Below are positions 47,853 through 56,547 of a stretch of DNA of 64,000 nucleotides, piece by piece (within the stretch, counting starts at the first letter, position 1; every line of letters begins with the position of its first letter). A program made the position numbers and the translations under genes. The notes beneath the pieces were generated by a model, which worked only from the letters and a program-made list of their open reading frames with translations, had not been told where the DNA came from and ran no database searches. This DNA comes from Variovorax boronicumulans (GTDB lineage Bacteria; Pseudomonadota; Gammaproteobacteria; Burkholderiales; Burkholderiaceae_C). The DNA lies in NCBI RefSeq assembly GCF_019352895.1, contig NZ_JAAAFX010000005.1, positions 67,654 through 131,653 of the forward strand, given 5' to 3'.

Positions 47853-48626
47853 ATGAACGACAACCCGTCTGCTTTCTCCCCTGCGCGCGTGGCGCCCGGC
47901 GAGACGATTCGTGCCCTTCGCAAGCGACTGGGCCTCACGCTGGGCGAGGTCAGCGCACGCACGGGACTAGGGGTTTCCACATTGTCTAAATTGGAAAAAG
48001 GGCATGCGTCTTTGACGTATGAGAAATTGCAGCTGATCAGCGGCGGCCTCGGCGTCGACATGGCGCAGGTGCTCGAGCCCTCCGGCAGCAGCACCGGCAG
48101 CGGCGTGACCGGCGCGCGCGGCGGCCCGGCGCTGGCACCCGCGCCGCAGGTGCGGGGCACGGGGCGCCGCGTGGTGCAGCGCCACGGCGAGGGCATGGCG
48201 GTCAGCAACCGCACCTACCGCCAGACTTACCTCGCGACCGAACTGCTCAACAAGCGGCTCACGCCCATGATCACGGAGGTGCGCGCGCGCAGCCTCGACG
48301 ACTTCTTCTCGGAGTTCGGCGGCCTCACGCACCACCCGGGCGAGGAATTCATCTATGCGCTCGAGGGGTGCATCGAGTTCCACACCGAGCTCTATGCGCC
48401 CGTGCTGCTCAATCCCGGCGATTCGGTCTACTTCGACAGCGCCATGGGCCACGCCTACGTGGCCGCGAGCGAGGGCCCGTGCCTGATGCTCTCGGTGTGC
48501 GAGTCGGTCAACGACGTGCATCCGTCGATGAGCGCGCCGGTGGCCATGCCGCCGATCGTCCGGCGCGTCGAGGCTGGCACGCCATCCGCGCCGTCCTCGG
48601 CGCCGAGCGCGAAGCGCAAGAAGTAG
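47853..48626 (+). CDS. XRE-family regulator with cupin domain (receptor side)
   Basis: The 257-aa product has an N-terminal helix-turn-helix (about residues 18-72; LRKRLGLTLGEVSARTGLGVSTLSKLEKG, shown in two parts by its recognition helix GVSTLSKLE) and a C-terminal cupin (about 150-235) with HPGEEFIYALEG and GDSVYFDSAMGHAY, matching the regulator at 32792. Divergent orientation makes it the likely regulator of the receptor operon. The cupin probably senses a small catabolite. The tail is basic (SAKRKK). Confidence 0.87.
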   Translation: MNDNPSAFSPARVAPGETIRALRKRLGLTLGEVSARTGLGVSTLSKLEKGHASLTYEKLQLISGGLGVDMAQVLEPSGSSTGSGVTGARGGPALAPAPQVRGTGRRVVQRHGEGMAVSNRTYRQTYLATELLNKRLTPMITEVRARSLDDFFSEFGGLTHHPGEEFIYALEGCIEFHTELYAPVLLNPGDSVYFDSAMGHAYVAASEGPCLMLSVCESVNDVHPSMSAPVAMPPIVRRVEAGTPSAPSSAPSAKRKK

Positions 48627-48820
48627 CCTGTCGCATCGCGAAGGTGCCGACGGCACCCCGTCGTTCAGCGGCCGTCTGCGTTGCGGCCCGGCGTCGCAAG
48701 TCCAGCCATGCCCTGATCGGGGAGCGGCGCCGCGTGCCGGTGCGGCATGCACGTTCCCGGGCGTCCACGGTGCCCGTCACGAGCGAAAAGGCGTTGCCGC
48801 GCTTGGCACGCCGATTGCTT

Positions 48821-48851
48821 ACTAACCGATCAATTAATTGTCAGGGTTAGT
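48821..48851. promoter_or_regulatory. TetR-type operator, site A
   Basis: The outer arms ACTAACC and GGTTAGT enclose the palindrome CAATTAATTG (48831-48840). On the minus strand CAATTAATTGATCGGTTA matches site B almost exactly. Confidence 0.6.
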
Positions 48852-48891
48852 CCCGTGGCGTGGCGCGGTGTACGCCCTAAACTTCGCCTGA

Positions 48892-48911
48892 AATTAATTG
48901 ATCGATTAATT
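48892..48911. promoter_or_regulatory. TetR-type operator, site B
   Basis: AATTAATTGATCGATTAATT is a near-perfect 20-bp palindrome (18 of 20 symmetric), 43 bp before the binding-protein ATG, where it would overlap the promoter. Confidence 0.7.
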
Positions 48912-48953
48912 ATGTAAGTCCTGCCTTGGCAGACGCTCTTTCAGGAGAACCTC

Positions 48954-50090
48954 ATGAACTTCCAATGGAAATCCCTCGCAGCGGCGTGGATGCTGCCGAC
49001 CTTCTGCCTCGGCGCCTGGGCGCAGGACACGGTCAAGATCGGCGTGATCCAGCCCCTGACCGGATCGGTGGCCTACAACGGCCAGGCCTTCGTGGCGGGC
49101 GCCAAGCTGGCGGTCGAACAGCGCAACGCGGCCGGCGGCGTGGGCGGCAAGAAGATCGAACTGGTGATCGAGGACGGCCAGTGCCGCCCCGCCAACTCGG
49201 TGAACGCAGCCGAGAAACTGATCCAGCGCGACAAGGTGGTGGCCGTGACCGGCGCCTTCTGCAGCTCGGCCACGGCCGCGGTCATGCCGGTGGCCGAGAA
49301 GTACAAGGTGCCGCTGCTCAGCGGCGTGTCGTCCAAGGCCGATCTGACCGAGAAGGGCATGCAGTACTTCTTCCGCTCGGCCGAGACCGACCGGCTGATG
49401 TCCAAGACCTTCAGCAAGATCCTCGCGGAGAAGCTGCAGCTCAAGAACGTGGCCTACATCGGCGTCAACGACGACTGGGGCCGCGGCGGTGTCGAGGACT
49501 TCTCCAAGGACCTCTCCGGCATGGGCGTGAAAACCGTGATGAAGGAGTACTTCGACCACGGCGCGACCGACTTCTACACGCTGCTGACCAAGCTGCGCGC
49601 GGCCAAGGCCGACGGCGTGTTCGTGGCCGCCGAGACGCAGGACGGCTCGATCCTCGTCAAGCAGTTCAAGGAGTTCGGCCTCAACACCAAGATCTTCGGC
49701 GTCGGCTCCTGGGCCACCGCCGACTTCATCGGCCTCACGGGCGCGGCCTCCGAAGGCGTCTACGCCGCCGTGCCCTATGCCTCGAGCATGCCCGGCGAGC
49801 GCAACAAGGCCTTCGTCGACCAGTACGCCGCCGCTTACAAGGAGAAGCCGGGCAAGTACGGCGCGGCCGGCTTCAACGCGCTGAACATCCTGATGGAAGC
49901 GGCCGCCCGCGCGGGCAAGGCCGAGCCCGAGGCGATCCGCGACGCGCTGCGCAAGACCGACTACCAGGCGCCCAACGGCCGCTACCGCTTCACCGAAAAG
50001 GGCGAGGGCTACGGCTTCGACGTGGTGCTGGTGCAGATCGTCGGCAAGGAGCCGAAGGTCGTGGCCGAGTCCCCCACCGAGAAGCCCTGA
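48954..50090 (+). CDS. ABC transporter substrate-binding protein (Liv/aromatic type)
   Basis: This periplasmic type I binding protein (Leu/Ile/Val family) has a 378-aa product. The signal peptide ends AWA-Q (about residue 23) and the family start KIGVIQPLTGSVAYNGQ follows. The GxxxS/A and FFRSAETDRL segments are typical of members that bind aromatic or heterocyclic acids. It starts 42 bp after site B with TTCAGGAG upstream. It is the first gene of a five-gene importer that runs straight into the pyridine-degradation genes, so the ligand is probably a pyridine carboxylate or hydroxypyridine. Confidence 0.9.
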   Translation: MNFQWKSLAAAWMLPTFCLGAWAQDTVKIGVIQPLTGSVAYNGQAFVAGAKLAVEQRNAAGGVGGKKIELVIEDGQCRPANSVNAAEKLIQRDKVVAVTGAFCSSATAAVMPVAEKYKVPLLSGVSSKADLTEKGMQYFFRSAETDRLMSKTFSKILAEKLQLKNVAYIGVNDDWGRGGVEDFSKDLSGMGVKTVMKEYFDHGATDFYTLLTKLRAAKADGVFVAAETQDGSILVKQFKEFGLNTKIFGVGSWATADFIGLTGAASEGVYAAVPYASSMPGERNKAFVDQYAAAYKEKPGKYGAAGFNALNILMEAAARAGKAEPEAIRDALRKTDYQAPNGRYRFTEKGEGYGFDVVLVQIVGKEPKVVAESPTEKP

Positions 50091-50120
50091 GCCGCGGCGC
50101 ACCCGCAGATCGGAACGCAG

Positions 50121-50993
50121 ATGGAACTGCTCCTGCAATACCTCGCCAACGGCCTCGTGACCGGGTCGTTCTATGCGCTGTCGGCGCTGGGCCTGACCCT
50201 GATCCTGGGCCTCATGCGGGTGGTGAACTTCGCCCACGGCGAGCTCTACATGCTCGGCGGCGTCATGGGCTGGTGGGCCACCACGCGGCTCGGCCTCGAC
50301 TTCTTCACCGGGCTGCTGCTGGTGGCCGTGGCGATGGGCGCCTTCGGCTGGCTCATCGACCGCTTCCTGATCGAGCGCATCCGCGACCAGGGCGAGGAGG
50401 CCGGCATCCTGCTGACCATCGGCCTGTCGATCTTCCTGGCCAACACCGCGCTACTTGCGGTCGGCACCGCGCCGCTGAAGGTCGAGGCACCGATCTCCGC
50501 CGGTCCGGCCTTCCTCGGCCCGATCGTGCTGACCAAGCTGCGCCTGTTCGCGGTGGCGGTGTGCGCGCTGATGATCGTCGTGGCCTGGCTCACGATCCAC
50601 AAGACCCGCCTGGGGCGCTCGATGCGCGCCACCTTCCAGGACCCGATGGCCGCGCGGCTGGTGGGCATCCGCACCGCCAACGTCTACGCCGCGACCTTCG
50701 CGATGGGCACCGTGATCGCCTCGATGGCCGGCATGCTGCTGGGCTCGATCTATTCGGCCCAGGTGTCGGTGGGCGGGCTGGTGAGCATGAAGGCCTTCGT
50801 GGTGGTGATCCTCGGCGGCATGGGCAGCTTCGCCGGCGCGATCGCGGGCGGCCTGCTGCTGGGCGTGGCCGAGGCCCTCTGGGGCGGGTACGTCGCGACC
50901 GGCTGGGTCGACATCATCGGCTTCGCGCTGGTGATCCTGACCCTCGTCTTCAGGCCCTACGGCCTGTTCTCCAAGCGCGCGGAGCGAGCATGA
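50121..50993 (+). CDS. livH: Branched-chain-type ABC permease LivH
   Basis: The 290-aa inner-membrane permease has about eight TM helices. The N-terminal QYLANGLVTGSFYALSALGL and MRVVNFAHGELYMLGG are hallmark LivH segments. The internal EAA-like loop DPMAARLVGIRTANVYA contacts the ATPase. It is 30 bp after the binding-protein gene and overlaps livM by 4 bp. Confidence 0.93.
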   Translation: MELLLQYLANGLVTGSFYALSALGLTLILGLMRVVNFAHGELYMLGGVMGWWATTRLGLDFFTGLLLVAVAMGAFGWLIDRFLIERIRDQGEEAGILLTIGLSIFLANTALLAVGTAPLKVEAPISAGPAFLGPIVLTKLRLFAVAVCALMIVVAWLTIHKTRLGRSMRATFQDPMAARLVGIRTANVYAATFAMGTVIASMAGMLLGSIYSAQVSVGGLVSMKAFVVVILGGMGSFAGAIAGGLLLGVAEALWGGYVATGWVDIIGFALVILTLVFRPYGLFSKRAERA

Positions 50994-51979
50994 AATTCGA
51001 ACGCAACTTCCTCTTCGGCTTCCTGGCGCTGGCCGCGCTGGTGCCCTTCGTGGTGCGGGACCAGTACCTGCTGCACATCGCCATCATCGTGCTGTTCTAC
51101 GCGGTGCTGGCCACCAGCCTGAACCTGGTGGTCGGCTACGTCGGCGAGTTCTCGCTCGGTCACACGGCCTTCCTGGGCACCGGCGCCTATGCCGCGGCCA
51201 TCCTCTCGACGCAGTACGGCTGGCCGATGTGGGCCACCGTGCCGGTCGCCGGCGTGCTGGCCGCGGCGATGGGCGTGGTGATCGGCGCCATCACGCTGCG
51301 CCTGCAGGGCCCGTTCTTCGTGATCGTGACGCTGTCCTTCGCCGAGGTGCTGCGACTGGTCGCCGACAACTGGATCGGCCTGACCAACGGCCCGATGGGC
51401 ATCGCGGGCATCCCGCAGCCCGCGATGCTGGCCGAAGCCGGCAACCTTGGGGCCAAGCAGTTCTACTACGCCGTGGCCTGGGGCGTGCTGGCCATCGCGC
51501 TGTATCTCTCGTACCGCTTCGTGCATTCCAACGCGGGACGCGCGGCCGTGGCGATCCGCGAGAACCGCTTCGTCGCGCAGTCGATCGGCGTGCGCCCGCT
51601 GACCTACTCGATGCTGGCGCTGGTGCTCGGAGCCTTCCTGTCGGGCATGGCCGGTGGCTTCTATGCGCACTACATCTCCTTCGTCGGGCCGGAGATGTTC
51701 CGCTTCGCCTTCATGATCAGCATGATCATCATGGTGCTGATCGGTGGCAAGGGCACGCTGGTCGGGCCGCTGATCGGCGCGCTGCTGGTGACGCTGCTCG
51801 AGGAGTACCTGCGCGAGACCAAGGAGCTGCGGCTGTCGATCTTCGGCCTGGCCGTGATCGCCATCGTGCTGTTCCTTCCGCAGGGCCTGATGGGTTTCGC
51901 GCAGCGGCGGCGCGAGCGGCGCCTGCCGACACCCGCATCGACCAAGCTGGCGACGCCGGCCACCGGGAGAGCCGCATGA
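50990..51979 (+). CDS. livM: Branched-chain-type ABC permease LivM
   Basis: The 329-aa permease has [21 protein letters not shown], the LivM hallmark near residue 45, about nine TM helices, and a C-terminal basic tail. The start ATG sits in the livH stop (ATGA) with GGAGCGA upstream, and the end overlaps livG by 4 bp. It forms the heterodimeric channel with LivH. Confidence 0.93.
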   Translation: MKFERNFLFGFLALAALVPFVVRDQYLLHIAIIVLFYAVLATSLNLVVGYVGEFSLGHTAFLGTGAYAAAILSTQYGWPMWATVPVAGVLAAAMGVVIGAITLRLQGPFFVIVTLSFAEVLRLVADNWIGLTNGPMGIAGIPQPAMLAEAGNLGAKQFYYAVAWGVLAIALYLSYRFVHSNAGRAAVAIRENRFVAQSIGVRPLTYSMLALVLGAFLSGMAGGFYAHYISFVGPEMFRFAFMISMIIMVLIGGKGTLVGPLIGALLVTLLEEYLRETKELRLSIFGLAVIAIVLFLPQGLMGFAQRRRERRLPTPASTKLATPATGRAA

Positions 51980-52773
51980 ACGCCGCCCTGAGCCTGCCGG
52001 CCGGCGCGACGCTCGAAGTGCGCGGCCTGGGCAAGTCCTTCGGCGGCATCAAGGCCGTCAAGGACATCAGCTTCGACGTGCGCCCGGGCGAGATCGTGGG
52101 CCTGATCGGCCCCAACGGCGCCGGCAAGACCACCTGCTTCAATCTGATCACCGGCTTCTACACGCCGAGCACCGGCCAGGTCCGCTATGGCGGCGCCGAC
52201 GTCACCGGCGAGAAACCTTTCCGCATGGCGCGCCGCGGCATCGTGCGCAGCTTCCAGAAGACCAACATCCTGAAGTCGCTGACGGTGTTCGAGAACGTGC
52301 TCACTGGCCATTACCTGGAAGCGCGCCAGTCGCTGTGGCAGACCTTCTTCCCGGGCAGACGGGTGCGCGAGACCGAGCAGGCGGTGCGCGACAGCGCCGC
52401 GCGCATCGTCGAGACCATGGGCCTGTCGCAGCGCATGGACACTTCTGCCTCGGTGCTGTCCTGCGGCGAGCTGCGCCTGCTGGAGGTCGCGCTCGCGCTG
52501 GCCGCCAAGCCGCAGGTGCTGATGCTCGACGAACCCGCGGCCGGGCTCAACAGCCAGGAGGCGCGCGTCTTCGGCGACATCCTCAAGACCCTTCCGGGCC
52601 GGCTGGTGCAGTCGGTCCTCATCGTGGAGCACAACATGGGACTGGTGATGGCGGTGTCCGACCGCGTGGTCGTGATGCATTTCGGAGAGAAGCTGGCCGA
52701 GGGCACGCCGGCCCAGGTGCAGGGCGACCCGCGCGTGGTCGAGGCCTACCTGGGCGGAGGGAAGAAGGCATGA
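51976..52773 (+). CDS. livG: Branched-chain-type ABC ATPase LivG
   Basis: The 265-aa ATPase has Walker A GPNGAGKT near residue 45, Q-loop region RSFQKTNI and Walker [12 protein letters not shown]. The signature reads LSCGELR instead of the common LSGGQ/LSYGQ, with Cys in the third position. The D-loop and switch His (VEHNMG) are normal. LivG signatures are variable, so activity is expected. It is coupled to livM and livF by 4-bp overlaps. Confidence 0.92.
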   Translation: MNAALSLPAGATLEVRGLGKSFGGIKAVKDISFDVRPGEIVGLIGPNGAGKTTCFNLITGFYTPSTGQVRYGGADVTGEKPFRMARRGIVRSFQKTNILKSLTVFENVLTGHYLEARQSLWQTFFPGRRVRETEQAVRDSAARIVETMGLSQRMDTSASVLSCGELRLLEVALALAAKPQVLMLDEPAAGLNSQEARVFGDILKTLPGRLVQSVLIVEHNMGLVMAVSDRVVVMHFGEKLAEGTPAQVQGDPRVVEAYLGGGKKA

Positions 52774-53531
52774 GCGCCGTCCTCGAACGATCGCCGCCGG
52801 CCGGTGCCGCGCCTGCGGGCGAGCCGCTGCTGGCGCTGCGCCAGCTGCATGTGAGCTATGGCAAGACCGCGGCCCTGCACGGCGTCGACCTGCGCATCGC
52901 GCCGGGCGAGGTGGTGGCGCTGATCGGCGCCAACGGCGCGGGCAAGAGCACGACGCTGCGCGCGATCTCGGGCCTGCTCAAGCCGACGCGCGGCGAGATC
53001 CTGTTCAAGGGCCACGCCATCGGCGGCATGCCGGCCGACCGCATCGTGGGGCAGGGCATCGCCCAGTCGCCCGAGGAGCGCCACGTCTGGCCCGCCATGA
53101 CGGTGCACGAGAACCTGGCCCTCGGCGCCTACCTCTGCAAGTCGGCCACGGTGGTGGAGGAGCGCGCCGCCAAGGTCTACGCCCGCTTCCCGCGGCTCAA
53201 GGAGCGCTACCGGCAGCTGGCCGGCACGCTCAGCGGCGGCGAGCAGCAGATGCTGGCGATCGGCCGCGCGCTGATGTCGGAGCCCACGCTGCTGCTGCTC
53301 GACGAGCCCAGCCTGGGCCTGAGCCCGCGCATGGCCGAGGAGGTGTTCGACTTCGTGCGCGAGATCCACGCGCACGGCGTGACGGTGCTGCTGGTGGAGC
53401 AGAACGTGCACAACGCGCTGTCGGTTGCGGCGCGGGCCTACGTCTACGAGACCGGCCGCATCGTGGCGGAGCGGCCGGCGGCCGAGCTGCTCGAGGACAC
53501 CGCCTTGCTGAGCGCGTATCTGGGCGGCTGA
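52770..53531 (+). CDS. livF: Branched-chain-type ABC ATPase LivF
   Basis: The 253-aa ATPase has Walker A GANGAGKST, LivF-type SPEERHVWPAMTVHENL, signature LSGGEQQMLAIGRAL, Walker B LLLLDEPSLGL and switch VEQN. The N-terminus has a 20-residue Pro/Ala extension before the domain. It completes the importer. A hairpin and an AT-rich operator separate it from the monooxygenase gene. Confidence 0.93.
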   Translation: MSAVLERSPPAGAAPAGEPLLALRQLHVSYGKTAALHGVDLRIAPGEVVALIGANGAGKSTTLRAISGLLKPTRGEILFKGHAIGGMPADRIVGQGIAQSPEERHVWPAMTVHENLALGAYLCKSATVVEERAAKVYARFPRLKERYRQLAGTLSGGEQQMLAIGRALMSEPTLLLLDEPSLGLSPRMAEEVFDFVREIHAHGVTVLLVEQNVHNALSVAARAYVYETGRIVAERPAAELLEDTALLSAYLGG

Positions 53532-53542
53532 GTCGGGCGGAA

Positions 53543-53571
53543 GAGGCCGGCCGGCGAAGGTCGGCCTTCTT
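53543..53571 (+). terminator. Hairpin after livF
   Basis: AGGCCGGCC pairs with GGTCGGCCT (one G-T) around a 6-nt loop, followed by a short TCTT. It is probably a partial terminator separating the ABC and catabolic transcripts. Confidence 0.55.
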
Positions 53572-53578
53572 CGTCACC

Positions 53579-53606
53579 ATTAATTAATTGTGTGTTTATT
53601 TATTAA
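53579..53606. promoter_or_regulatory. TetR-type operator, site C
   Basis: ATTAATTAATTG with a following TTATTTATTAA lies 34 bp before the monooxygenase ATG. It shares the TTAATTG core with sites A, B and D. Symmetry is weaker than in site B. Confidence 0.5.
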
Positions 53607-53639
53607 GCGCCGGAAGTGTCCGGTACGAAGGAGATCGTG

Positions 53640-54878
53640 ATGAGCAAGCCCTTGCGTGTAGGGATCGTGGGCGCCGGCATCGGCGGCGTGGCATTGGCGC
53701 GGGCCCTGCGCCTGCGCGGCATCGACGCGCACCTGTTCGAGCGGGCGCCCGCCTTCGGCGAGATCGGCGCGGGCGTGCAGATGACCCCCAACGCGGCCAA
53801 GGTGCTGCAGGCACTGGGCCTGGGCGAGGCGCTCGAACGCATCGGCTTCCTGCCCGAGGCGATGGTCGGGCGCAGCTGGGACACGGCGCGCGAACTGTTC
53901 CGCACGCCGCTGCGCGAGACCTGCCCGCGGCTGTTCGGCGCCGGCTTTTATCACGTGCACCGGGCCGACCTGCACGCCATCCTGTGCGAGGGCATTCCGG
54001 CCGACAAGGTCCGCTTCAACGTGCAGTGCGTGGGCATCGAACAGGGCGCGCAGGGCGCGCAGGGCGCGACCGCGCGCTTCGCCGACGGCACGTCCTTCGA
54101 GGCCGACCTGATCGTCGGCGCCGACGGCATCCATTCGGTGGTGCGCGACGGCCTCTGGGGCAAAACCGCCGCGCGCTTCACCGGCCACATGTGCTGGCGC
54201 GCGCTGGTGCCGGTCGAGCGGCATCCCTTGCCCTTCGTGAGCCCGGACGCCTCGTTCTGGATGGGCCCGAAGGCGCACATCGTGACCTACTACGTCAAGG
54301 GCGGCGCGGCCGTGAACATCGTCGCGGTCAACGAGAGCGCCGACTGGGTGGCGGAGTCGTGGACCGAGCCCAGCACCCGCGAGGAACTGCTGGGCGCCTA
54401 CCAGGGCTGGCACCGCGACATCGTCGACCTGTTCGAGCGCGTGGACAGCGCGCAGACCTTCAAGTGGGGACTGTTCGACCGCGACCCGATGGCCCAGTGG
54501 TCGCAGGGTCGGGTCACGCTGCTGGGCGATGCCGCGCATCCGATGCTGCCCTTCCTGTCGCAGGGCGCGGCGATGGCGATCGAGGACGCCTACGTGCTGG
54601 CCGCCGCGCTCGCGCACCGCGCGGGCGATATCGAGGCGGCGCTGCAGGCCTACGAGGCGGAGCGCCGCCCGCGCACCGCGCGCGTGCAACTGGAGGCGCG
54701 CGAACGCGGCCGGACCTACCACCTCTCCACGCCCGAGGAACTCAAGCAGCGCGACCTGGAGATGCAGCGCCAGCAGGCACAGAACCCCAACGCCGTGGGC
54801 ATCAAGGCCGAGTGGGTCTACGAGTACGACGCGACGCGCTGCGTCGAGCGTTTCGATGCCGAGGTCGTGTCGGCCTGA
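53640..54878 (+). CDS. FAD-dependent aromatic monooxygenase (NicC position)
   Basis: The class A flavin hydroxylase of 412 aa has GAGIGG (11-16), the DG motif GADGIHS (160-166) and the GD motif LLGDAAHPM near residue 300. It stands where nicC stands in nicotinate clusters and should supply 2,5-dihydroxypyridine to NicX. As I recall P. putida NicC, substrate contacts are His47, Cys202 and His211. Here position 47 is Gln, no equivalent Cys is seen, and only a His at 213 is retained, with length 30 aa above NicC. The substrate may therefore differ from 6-hydroxynicotinate. The ATG at 53640 has AAGGAGA upstream. Confidence 0.82.
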   Translation: MSKPLRVGIVGAGIGGVALARALRLRGIDAHLFERAPAFGEIGAGVQMTPNAAKVLQALGLGEALERIGFLPEAMVGRSWDTARELFRTPLRETCPRLFGAGFYHVHRADLHAILCEGIPADKVRFNVQCVGIEQGAQGAQGATARFADGTSFEADLIVGADGIHSVVRDGLWGKTAARFTGHMCWRALVPVERHPLPFVSPDASFWMGPKAHIVTYYVKGGAAVNIVAVNESADWVAESWTEPSTREELLGAYQGWHRDIVDLFERVDSAQTFKWGLFDRDPMAQWSQGRVTLLGDAAHPMLPFLSQGAAMAIEDAYVLAAALAHRAGDIEAALQAYEAERRPRTARVQLEARERGRTYHLSTPEELKQRDLEMQRQQAQNPNAVGIKAEWVYEYDATRCVERFDAEVVSA

Positions 54879-54892
54879 ACCGGAGAAAACAG

Positions 54893-55660
54893 ATGAAGAC
54901 GAACTACCGCATCGGGCAGATCGTGCCCAGCTCGAACACCACCATGGAGACCGAGATCCCGGCGATGCTGCACCTGCGCGAGCAGATCCGGCCCGAGCGC
55001 TTCACCTTCCATTCCTCACGCATGCGCATGAAGCATGTGACCAAGGAAGAGCTCGCGGCCATGGACGCCGAGTCCGACCGCTGCGCGCTGGAGCTCAGCG
55101 ACGCGCGCGTCGATGTGCTCGGCTACGCCTGCCTGGTGGCCATCATGGCCATGGGCCACGGCTACCACCGGGCCTCGCAGCAGCGGCTCGCGGGCGTGAC
55201 CGCGGCCAACCAGGGCGCGGCGCCGGTGGTCAGCAGCGCCGGCGCGCTGGTCGACGGACTGCGCGTGCTGGGTGCGAAGCGCATCGCGCTGGTGGCGCCC
55301 TACATGCTGCCGCTCACGAAGCTGGTGGTCGACTACATCGCACACGAAGGCTTCGAGGTCGTGCACTGGCGCGCGCTCGAGATCCCCGACAACCTCGAGG
55401 TGGGGCGCCACGATCCGGCGAAGCTGCCGGGCATCGTCGCGGGCATGCCGACCGACGACGTCGACGTGATCGTGCTGTCGGCCTGCGTGCAGATGCCCTC
55501 GCTGCAGGCCATCGCGCAGGTCGAGGCGCGTACGGGCAAGCCGGTCGTGACCGCCGCGGCCGCGACCGTCTACGCGATGCTGTGCCAGCTCGGCCTCGAG
55601 CCCGTCGTGCCCGGCGCGGGTGCGCTGCTTTCCGGCGCCTACACGAAGGCGGCGGCATGA
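54893..55660 (+). CDS. nicE: Maleate cis-trans isomerase
   Basis: This enzyme converts maleate to fumarate, the last step of the pathway. The 255-aa Asp/Glu-racemase fold product has the two catalytic cysteines C80 (GYACLV) and C198 (SACVQMPS), in the same spacing as Cys82/Cys200 of the Pseudomonas enzyme. The N-terminal VPSSNTTMETEIP is the substrate-binding loop. GGAGA lies 6 nt before the ATG. It overlaps nicD by 4 bp. Confidence 0.92.
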   Translation: MKTNYRIGQIVPSSNTTMETEIPAMLHLREQIRPERFTFHSSRMRMKHVTKEELAAMDAESDRCALELSDARVDVLGYACLVAIMAMGHGYHRASQQRLAGVTAANQGAAPVVSSAGALVDGLRVLGAKRIALVAPYMLPLTKLVVDYIAHEGFEVVHWRALEIPDNLEVGRHDPAKLPGIVAGMPTDDVDVIVLSACVQMPSLQAIAQVEARTGKPVVTAAAATVYAMLCQLGLEPVVPGAGALLSGAYTKAAA

Positions 55661-56487
55661 GCGAAAGCACTTTCCTGTACGGCGCGCAGGTCCACGCCAA
55701 CGGCATCCGCCAGCACTACTTGCGCTACGGCGGCGCGGAAGGCGCGCGCGCGCAGCGCGATGCCATCGTGCTGATTCCGGGCATCACCAGCCCGGCCGTG
55801 ACCTGGGGCTTCGTGGCCGAGCGCTTCGGCCGCCACTTCGACACCTACGTGCTCGACGTGCGCGGCCGCGGCTTGAGCGAAGCCACCGACACGCTCGACT
55901 ACAGCCTCGACGCGCAAGTGGCCGACGTGATCGCCTTCGCGCAGGCGCTCGAGTTGCCGCGCTACGCGATCGTCGGCCACTCGATGGGCGGGCGCATCGG
56001 CCTGCGGGCCGCGTCGCTGCGGCCCGCAGGGCTCACGCGGCTGGTGGCGGTCGATCCGCCCGTCTCGGGCCCGGGCCGGCGGCCGTATCCCGCGCAGCTG
56101 CCCTGGTACGTGGACTCCATCCGCCTGGCGCAGCGTGGCATCTCGCTCGAGCAGATGCGTGCCTTCTGCCCGAGCTGGAGCGAGGCGCAGCTGCGCCTGC
56201 GCGCGCAGTGGCTGCACACCTGCAACGAGGGCGCCATCGTGACCAGCTTCGAGGCCTTCCAGACCGACGACATCCATGCCGGCCTCGCGCGCATCGCGGT
56301 GCCGACGCTGCTGCTCACCGCGGAGCGCGGCGACGTGGTGCGCCCGGCCGACGTCGACGAACTGCGCGGCCTGCTGCCCGCGCTGCTGGAGCGGCGCGTC
56401 CCCGATGCGGGCCACATGATCCCGTGGGACAACGAGGCCGGCTTCCACGCCGCCTTCGGCGACTTCCTCGGCCAGGCCCTGGACTGA
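55657..56487 (+). CDS. nicD: N-formylmaleamate deformylase
   Basis: This alpha/beta hydrolase cleaves N-formylmaleamate to maleamate and formate. The 276-aa product has a catalytic triad expected at S109 (GHSMGG), D133 (AVDPP) and H253 (DAGHMIP), each exactly eight residues beyond the Ser101/Asp125/His245 I recall for P. putida NicD. It is coupled to nicE by an ATGA overlap, with 60 bp before nicX. Confidence 0.9.
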   Translation: MSESTFLYGAQVHANGIRQHYLRYGGAEGARAQRDAIVLIPGITSPAVTWGFVAERFGRHFDTYVLDVRGRGLSEATDTLDYSLDAQVADVIAFAQALELPRYAIVGHSMGGRIGLRAASLRPAGLTRLVAVDPPVSGPGRRPYPAQLPWYVDSIRLAQRGISLEQMRAFCPSWSEAQLRLRAQWLHTCNEGAIVTSFEAFQTDDIHAGLARIAVPTLLLTAERGDVVRPADVDELRGLLPALLERRVPDAGHMIPWDNEAGFHAAFGDFLGQALD

Positions 56488-56547
56488 GCGGCCGCGTCGC
56501 TCCTGCTTCCGACTTCCTTCCCAACCCTCACTGCCCGGAGACCCCTC

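Larger units (their letters stand above)
48627..48953. other. Regulatory region upstream of the ABC operon
   Basis: This 327-bp gap holds a short GGTGCC-GAC-GGCACC hairpin (48643-48657, no T-run), then unremarkable GC-rich sequence to about 48815, then two AT-rich TetR-type sites (48821 and 48892) before the binding-protein gene. No small gene is convincing. Confidence 0.6.

Noticed and set aside
53640..54878. Straight assignment as NicC
   Set aside because: Context fits, but the residue at position 47 and the missing cysteine differ from NicC as I recall it. A broader monooxygenase call was used.
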